Assembly: GCA_002727235.1 (NCBI GenBank)
Contig: PBWL01000023.1
Span: forward strand, 6,351 to 16,495
Reading direction: 5' to 3'
Origin: Acidimicrobiaceae bacterium
GTDB taxonomy: Bacteria > Actinomycetota > Acidimicrobiia > Acidimicrobiales > Ilumatobacteraceae
DNA: 10,145 nucleotides
The notes under the pieces were generated by a model. It did not search any database. It was not told where the DNA came from and saw nothing but the letters and a program-made list of their open reading frames with translations. Below, in pieces: positions 7,037 through 10,145 of the stretch; the stretch's first letter is position 1; each line of letters opens with the position of its first letter. A program made the position numbers and the translations under genes.

Positions 7037-7128
7037 ATGACCAGCCTGCCACTTTGTGAGTCGTCCGACCGACTCGTCGTTGCGCAAATTAACGGCGTAT
7101 GTTCACCTTGAATGCCAAAGGAGGACGT
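7037..7128. promoter_or_regulatory. Divergent promoter region with dyad GAGTCG-N6-CGACTC
   Basis: A 92-bp gap between the acyl-CoA dehydrogenase and the Zn-ribbon gene. It contains a perfect 6-bp inverted repeat with a 6-base centre at 7058-7075 (GAGTCGTCCGACCGACTC), extended at each side by possible G-T pairs, and TATGTT (7098-7103) as a possible plus-strand -10. An 18-bp dyad between divergent fatty-acid-type genes is what TetR- or GntR-like regulators often bind, but the regulator is not in the window and this is inference. Confidence 0.4.
7117..7124 (+). promoter_or_regulatory. Strong ribosome binding site AAAGGAGG
   Basis: A near-perfect anti-16S match four bases before the ATG at 7129. 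It decides that start over the in-frame ATG at 7099, whose extra ten residues would run across this site. Confidence 0.8.
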
Positions 7129-7527
7129 ATGTCGACCGCAACACAGATTCCGTTTGTCGAGTACCTCAGACTTGAGCCGACACCACATCTTGTCGCCAAT
7201 GAATGCACTTCATGTGGTGCCCGCTATTTCGATCGACGCAACGCATGCGCTGCGTGCTTTGCGACCGACTTCACGCCGGTCGACATTCCCACCGAAGGCG
7301 TAGTTCGATCATTTTCGATCATTACCTTCGCTGCACCTGGCGTTGAGGTGCCATTTGTTGCGGCGGTCATCGACTGCGGCGGCACCAGCGTTCGAGCAAA
7401 CATCATCAATTGTCCACCCGACCCCGAACATGTCAGTCTCGGAATGAACGTTCGTCTTGCCACTACGGTGGTGGGAACAGATTCTGCTGGCGTCGAAGCG
7501 GTCAATTACGGATTCGAGCCAGCCTGA
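7129..7527 (+). CDS. Zn-ribbon / OB-fold protein (DUF35 type), acyl-CoA-binding partner of thiolase
   Basis: 132-residue protein of the family with an N-terminal rubredoxin-like zinc ribbon followed by an OB fold. Cys26, Cys29, Cys40 and Cys43 (CTSC and CAAC) form the zinc site. The OB-fold part begins near residue 50 with TEGVVRSFSIITFAAPGVEV and continues through PFVAAVIDCGG to the C-terminus. Relatives are found next to SCP2-type thiolases, in the archaeal thiolase/HMG-CoA synthase complex and in the steroid side-chain aldolase complex with Ltp2, where they bind or shuttle the CoA ester. It lies 32 bp upstream of just such a thiolase, so a complex of the two is likely. The start is set by AAAGGAGG at 7117-7124. 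It is not predicted to be catalytic by itself. It could instead be a stand-alone scaffold whose partner lies elsewhere, but the operon makes this less likely. Confidence 0.9.
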   Translation: MSTATQIPFVEYLRLEPTPHLVANECTSCGARYFDRRNACAACFATDFTPVDIPTEGVVRSFSIITFAAPGVEVPFVAAVIDCGGTSVRANIINCPPDPEHVSLGMNVRLATTVVGTDSAGVEAVNYGFEPA

Positions 7528-7548
7528 CCGCAGGCCCAGCTCAGAACT

Positions 7549-7554
7549 AAGGAG
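7549..7554 (+). promoter_or_regulatory. Ribosome binding site of the thiolase gene
   Basis: AAGGAG, five bases before the ATG at 7560, within the 32-bp gap of the two-gene operon. It shows that the thiolase has its own translation start and does not rely only on coupling. Confidence 0.75.
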
Positions 7555-7559
7555 AGATT

Positions 7560-8768
7560 ATGAGTAGAAGCGACGACATCTGGATCCTCGGGATTCACAT
7601 GACAAAGTTCGGCAAGCACCCCAACCTTGACGTAGTCGACCTTGGTGCCGAGGCCATTCAAGGCGCACTCGCAGATGCGGGGGTCACGATGGCCGATATC
7701 GGCATCCTTGCTGCCGGAAACCTGCTTGGCTCAGGCAGCATCGCCCAGCAACTGCAGAAGCAAGTTGGTCAGACTGGCATTCCTGCGTACAACGTCTCGA
7801 ATGCATGCGCAACGGGCGCCACCGCTCTTCGCACTGCCATCATGGCGGTCAAGGCTGGCGAGGTCGACATGGGCCTTGCAGTCGGCGTCGAAAAACTCGC
7901 TGGAGCTGGACTGCTCGGAGCAGGGGGTAGAGCTAAAGCCGACAATGACGAGTGGGAGCGTAACGGACGCTTCGGTGCGGTCGGCCCGGTTGATGGTCGG
8001 ATCGGCACCGAATCGATGCCAGGCGTATTCGCGCAAATCGGTATGGAGTACGGCCACAAGTACGGTGGCGCCGATTTCGAGCTGTTCGCAAAGATCAGCG
8101 AGAAGAACCATGCCCATTCGACCTTGAACCCGCTTGCCGCGTACAACAAAGCGATGAGCCTCGAGCAGATCATGAACGACGTCATGATTGCCTACCCGAA
8201 TACTCGTCCGATGTGTTCGGCAAACTGCGACGGTGCTGCGGCGGCTGTCGTCATTAATGGTGAGAAGCTGAAGACACTCTCTCTTGAGCAGCAGCGTCGA
8301 GCGGTGAAGGTATCTGCCTCAATTCTCACCAGCGACCCTTGGCAAGAGGCTTGTCAAGTGCTTCCCGATGTCAACACGCTGACCCGAAGCGCAGCAAACC
8401 AAGCCTATGAGCAGGCCGGTGTCGGACCACAAGACCTCAACCTAGTCGAGCTTCACGACTGTTTCGCAACCGCTGAACTCGTGCACTACGACAACCTGAT
8501 GCTCTGTGAAGAGGGTGGCGCAGTCGACTTCTTCGAATCAGGCGCAGCCCATCGTGACGGAAGACTGCCGGTCAACGTCTCAGGCGGTCTCCAATCGAAG
8601 GGGCACCCAATTTCAGCCACGGGTATCGCCAACATTTGGGAGGTCTGTCAGCACGTTCGTGGTGAAGCAGGCGATCGCCAGATCGAGGGCGCAAAGGTTG
8701 GACTTGCCCACGTGATCGGACTTGCGTCGGCATGTGGTGTTCACATCCTCGAGCGTTCAGCTGCCTGA
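7560..8768 (+). CDS. SCP2-type thiolase / lipid-transfer-protein family acetyl-CoA acetyltransferase-like enzyme
   Basis: 402-residue thiolase-superfamily enzyme of the SCP2/SCPx branch, expected to cleave a 3-ketoacyl-CoA with CoA or run the reverse Claisen condensation. All four residues expected of an active thiolase are present: nucleophile Cys82 in NVSNACATGATAL, His299 in VELHDCF (the SCP2-branch form of the NEAF motif), His349 in SKGHPISATG, and Cys392 in ASACGVHIL. NCDGAAAAVV near 222-231 is also typical. This argues against the Ltp2-type retro-aldolases that share this fold but, as I recall, lack the thiolase cysteines. It lies 32 bp after the Zn-ribbon/OB-fold gene and ends before a terminator, so the two form a compact operon. 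Its substrate is not readable. No membrane segment or signal peptide is seen; it should act in the cytoplasm as a dimer with its Zn-ribbon partner. Confidence 0.93.
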   Translation: MSRSDDIWILGIHMTKFGKHPNLDVVDLGAEAIQGALADAGVTMADIGILAAGNLLGSGSIAQQLQKQVGQTGIPAYNVSNACATGATALRTAIMAVKAGEVDMGLAVGVEKLAGAGLLGAGGRAKADNDEWERNGRFGAVGPVDGRIGTESMPGVFAQIGMEYGHKYGGADFELFAKISEKNHAHSTLNPLAAYNKAMSLEQIMNDVMIAYPNTRPMCSANCDGAAAAVVINGEKLKTLSLEQQRRAVKVSASILTSDPWQEACQVLPDVNTLTRSAANQAYEQAGVGPQDLNLVELHDCFATAELVHYDNLMLCEEGGAVDFFESGAAHRDGRLPVNVSGGLQSKGHPISATGIANIWEVCQHVRGEAGDRQIEGAKVGLAHVIGLASACGVHILERSAA

Positions 8769-8780
8769 AACCCAGTATCT

Positions 8781-8826
8781 GAGGGGTGGCGTGAACCGTT
8801 AACGATCGGCGGCTACTCCTCTTTTT
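8781..8826 (+). terminator. Intrinsic terminator after the thiolase
   Basis: GAGGGGTGGC at 8781-8790 pairs with GGC-side bases 8812-8821 (GCTACTCCTC) as a 10-bp stem with two G-T pairs. The 21-base loop holds a small inner CCG/CGG pair, and TTTTT (8822-8826) follows immediately. It starts 12 bases after the thiolase stop. The T run ends three bases before the oxygenase start codon. Confidence 0.75.
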
Positions 8827-8829
8827 GCG

Positions 8830-9795
8830 ATGTCTATTCCGACCATAGATCTGCGCGAGCCGGCTGAGATAGTCGTTCGACAACTCGACGATGCGTGCAG
8901 CTCATTTGGGTTCATGCAGGTAATCGGGCACGGAGTTGACCCGGTTCTTGAGAGAGATGCATGGAATTACGCGTCTGCGTTTTTTGCTCTTGATGAGGAG
9001 GCAAAACTTGCGGTTGCGATCCCAGATGGTGATGCGTACGGGTACGGCCCATTTCAAGTCGAGCGATTAGCAGCAAGCCGAGGGGAGTCGACCCCGCCTG
9101 ATCTAAAGGAAACGTTTTCAATCGGGCCTTTTGTCGATGCGAGAGAACTTCAGTCGATCGTCTCCCGAGACCCGGCAGCCGCATTTGCGTACTCCCCGAA
9201 TCGGTGGCCGGTTGAACCAAAGGGCATGTCCGACGTCATGCAGCGCTACTACGACGAACTCGCAGTGTTGTGCGAGCAGCTGCTGTCGTTGATGGCGCAA
9301 GGGCTCGGAATGTCGGCCGATACCTTTGCCTCATCGATCGATCGCCACACGTCGGCCTTACGTCTCTTACATTACCCGCATGTCGAGCCGTCCTCGGTCG
9401 CCTCCGGGCAGCTGAGGGCAGGTGCTCATTCTGATTACGGAACATTGACATTGCTTCGCCAAGATGATGCTCCCGGTGGGCTCGAAGTTCGTGGAGCCGA
9501 CGATGAGTGGCACCCAGTACCTGCTGAGGAGGGTGCGTACGTCGTCAACATTGGAGATGCGCTTGAACGATGGACGGCGGGTCGTTGGCGCTCCACCCTT
9601 CATCGGGTGCAGGTTCCTTCACCCGATAGCGGTCCTAATGAACGGCAGTCGATTGTGTTTTTTCATAATGCGAATTGGAATGCGGTCATTGAGGTGCTCG
9701 ACCCTTGCCGGCCTACCGACGGTGAAGTTGCGCCACCGATCGCCGCAGGGAGGCATCTCATGGAGCGGTTCCTCAGTACCCAGAGAGGGGAATGA
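8830..9795 (+). CDS. 2-oxoglutarate/Fe(II)-dependent oxygenase, isopenicillin N synthase-like
   Basis: 321-residue non-haem iron oxygenase of the IPNS/2OG-Fe(II) family. The N-terminal DIOX_N-like part holds IPTIDL (3-8), CSSFGFMQVIGHG (23-35) and DLKETFSIGP (91-100). The double-stranded beta-helix core provides the iron ligands His200 and Asp202 (AGAHSDYGTLTLL) and His258 (STLHRV), plus Arg272-x-Ser274 (ERQSIVFFHN), which usually binds the 2-oxoglutarate carboxylate. The site is complete, so hydroxylation, desaturation or ring closure of a small molecule is expected, but the substrate is unknown. The ATG at 8830 keeps the IPTIDL strand; the next in-frame ATG (M29) would lose it. No Shine-Dalgarno fits before this ATG, because the T run of a terminator ends three bases upstream. 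The stop overlaps the trmB start, suggesting cotranscription. Whether it has any role in tRNA modification is not shown. Confidence 0.92.
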   Translation: MSIPTIDLREPAEIVVRQLDDACSSFGFMQVIGHGVDPVLERDAWNYASAFFALDEEAKLAVAIPDGDAYGYGPFQVERLAASRGESTPPDLKETFSIGPFVDARELQSIVSRDPAAAFAYSPNRWPVEPKGMSDVMQRYYDELAVLCEQLLSLMAQGLGMSADTFASSIDRHTSALRLLHYPHVEPSSVASGQLRAGAHSDYGTLTLLRQDDAPGGLEVRGADDEWHPVPAEEGAYVVNIGDALERWTAGRWRSTLHRVQVPSPDSGPNERQSIVFFHNANWNAVIEVLDPCRPTDGEVAPPIAAGRHLMERFLSTQRGE

Positions 9796-10145
9796 TGTGC
9801 GCTCCTGACGGACGCCGCATGGCGGTTGCGAGAACCTTCAAACCACGCCGGCGAAGAATGTCACGGGCGCGGTCGACTGCGTTTGGGGAGTTACTGCCAA
9901 TATTCGGCCTAGATGTCGAAGGTCCTCCGACTTCAGCGGAGGAGATTTTTGAGCGGTCAGCACCTGTGGCCTTGGAAATCGGTTCTGGTGCAGGTGAAGC
10001 AGCGATTGCATCTGCGGTAGCGGAACCTGATGTTGACCTCATTGCAGCCGATGTGCATACGCCTGGCATTGCTCGGCTTCTCGTTGATCTTCACTCGCAT
10101 GAACTAACAAACCTTCGGGTGATTCACGGAGACGCTCTTGAGTTC
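9792..10145 (+). CDS. trmB: tRNA (guanine-N7)-methyltransferase TrmB, 3' end cut by window
   Basis: N-terminal 118 residues of a class I SAM-dependent methyltransferase making m7G at position 46 of tRNA; open to the window edge without a stop. Recognised by the basic start ARTFKPRRRRMSRAR (13-27), LLPIFGL (34-40), the SAM-binding VALEIGSGAGEAAI (59-72), IAADVHTPGIARLL (84-97) and NLRVIHGDALE (107-117), the order and wording seen in TrmB proteins. The catalytic and tRNA-binding C-terminal half is outside the window. The start is uncertain: ATG at 9792 overlaps the oxygenase stop (the TGA lies inside ATGATG), ATG at 9795 is four bases after a GAGGGG purine run (9785-9790), and ATG at 9819 would give the start MAVARTFKP. 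The overlap implies translational coupling with the oxygenase. This is a housekeeping tRNA-modification enzyme and is normally cytoplasmic. Confidence 0.88.
   Translation, partial: MMCAPDGRRMAVARTFKPRRRRMSRARSTAFGELLPIFGLDVEGPPTSAEEIFERSAPVALEIGSGAGEAAIASAVAEPDVDLIAADVHTPGIARLLVDLHSHELTNLRVIHGDALEF

Noticed and set aside
7037..7087. TTG-started extension of the acyl-CoA dehydrogenase
   Set aside because: It uses a rare start codon, adds residues with no family resemblance and covers the dyad in the divergent promoter; the ATG at 7036 gives a normal length.
7099..7128. ATG at 7099 as start of the Zn-ribbon protein
   Set aside because: It has no ribosome binding site of its own, and the strong AAAGGAGG at 7117-7124 points to the ATG at 7129.
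8791..8829. In-frame GTG at 8791 as an upstream oxygenase start
   Set aside because: A TAA stop follows three codons later, so it cannot extend the oxygenase.
1..10145. tRNA or rRNA genes, CRISPR arrays, insertion sequences or attachment sites
   Set aside because: No cloverleaf-like segment, regularly spaced repeats, transposase motifs or terminal repeats were seen; the space between genes is too small to hold them.

Overview
The window is dense bacterial coding DNA with nine protein genes, two of them cut by the window edges. Gaps between genes are about 100 bp or less, and I see no RNA gene, insertion sequence or CRISPR array. The moderately high GC content, the gene families and two gene starts that look leaderless suggest an actinobacterium. 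Acidimicrobiia would fit, but that is an inference and not a proven assignment.

Layout: (1) positions 1-963 (+) hold the C-terminal two thirds of an acyl-CoA synthetase. Its stop lies 3 bp from that of an amidase-signature hydrolase on the opposite strand (967-2397, -). (2) Upstream of that amidase, on the same strand, is a 1-Cys peroxiredoxin (2466-3101, -). (3) A roughly 100-bp divergent promoter region separates it from a second, paralogous amidase (3203-4660, +). This overlaps a CaiB/BaiF-type (class III) CoA-transferase (4657-5850, +) by 4 bp. (4) An acyl-CoA dehydrogenase (5852-7036, -) converges on the CoA-transferase with 1 bp between the stops. (5) Divergent from it is a two-gene operon: a Zn-ribbon/OB-fold (DUF35-type) protein (7129-7527, +) and an SCP2/thiolase-type enzyme (7560-8768, +). 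It is closed by a good intrinsic terminator (8781-8826). (6) An isopenicillin-N-synthase-like 2-oxoglutarate/Fe(II) oxygenase (8830-9795, +) overlaps the start of trmB, the tRNA guanine-N7 methyltransferase (9792 to the window end, +).

Regions 1-5 read as an acyl-CoA catabolic neighbourhood. Amidases could release carboxylic acids from amides, a ligase or CoA-transferase could activate them, the dehydrogenase could introduce the alpha,beta double bond, and the thiolase with its Zn-ribbon partner could cleave or condense the product. No enoyl-CoA hydratase or hydroxyacyl-CoA dehydrogenase is present, so the set is incomplete and the substrate cannot be read from the sequence. The peroxiredoxin, oxygenase and trmB have no obvious link to this pathway.

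I found no clearly unprecedented system. The most interesting points are two amidases that appear leaderless, dyad symmetries in both divergent promoter regions, a stem centred on a convergent stop-stop junction, a terminator that nearly touches the oxygenase start codon, and the oxygenase-trmB overlap.
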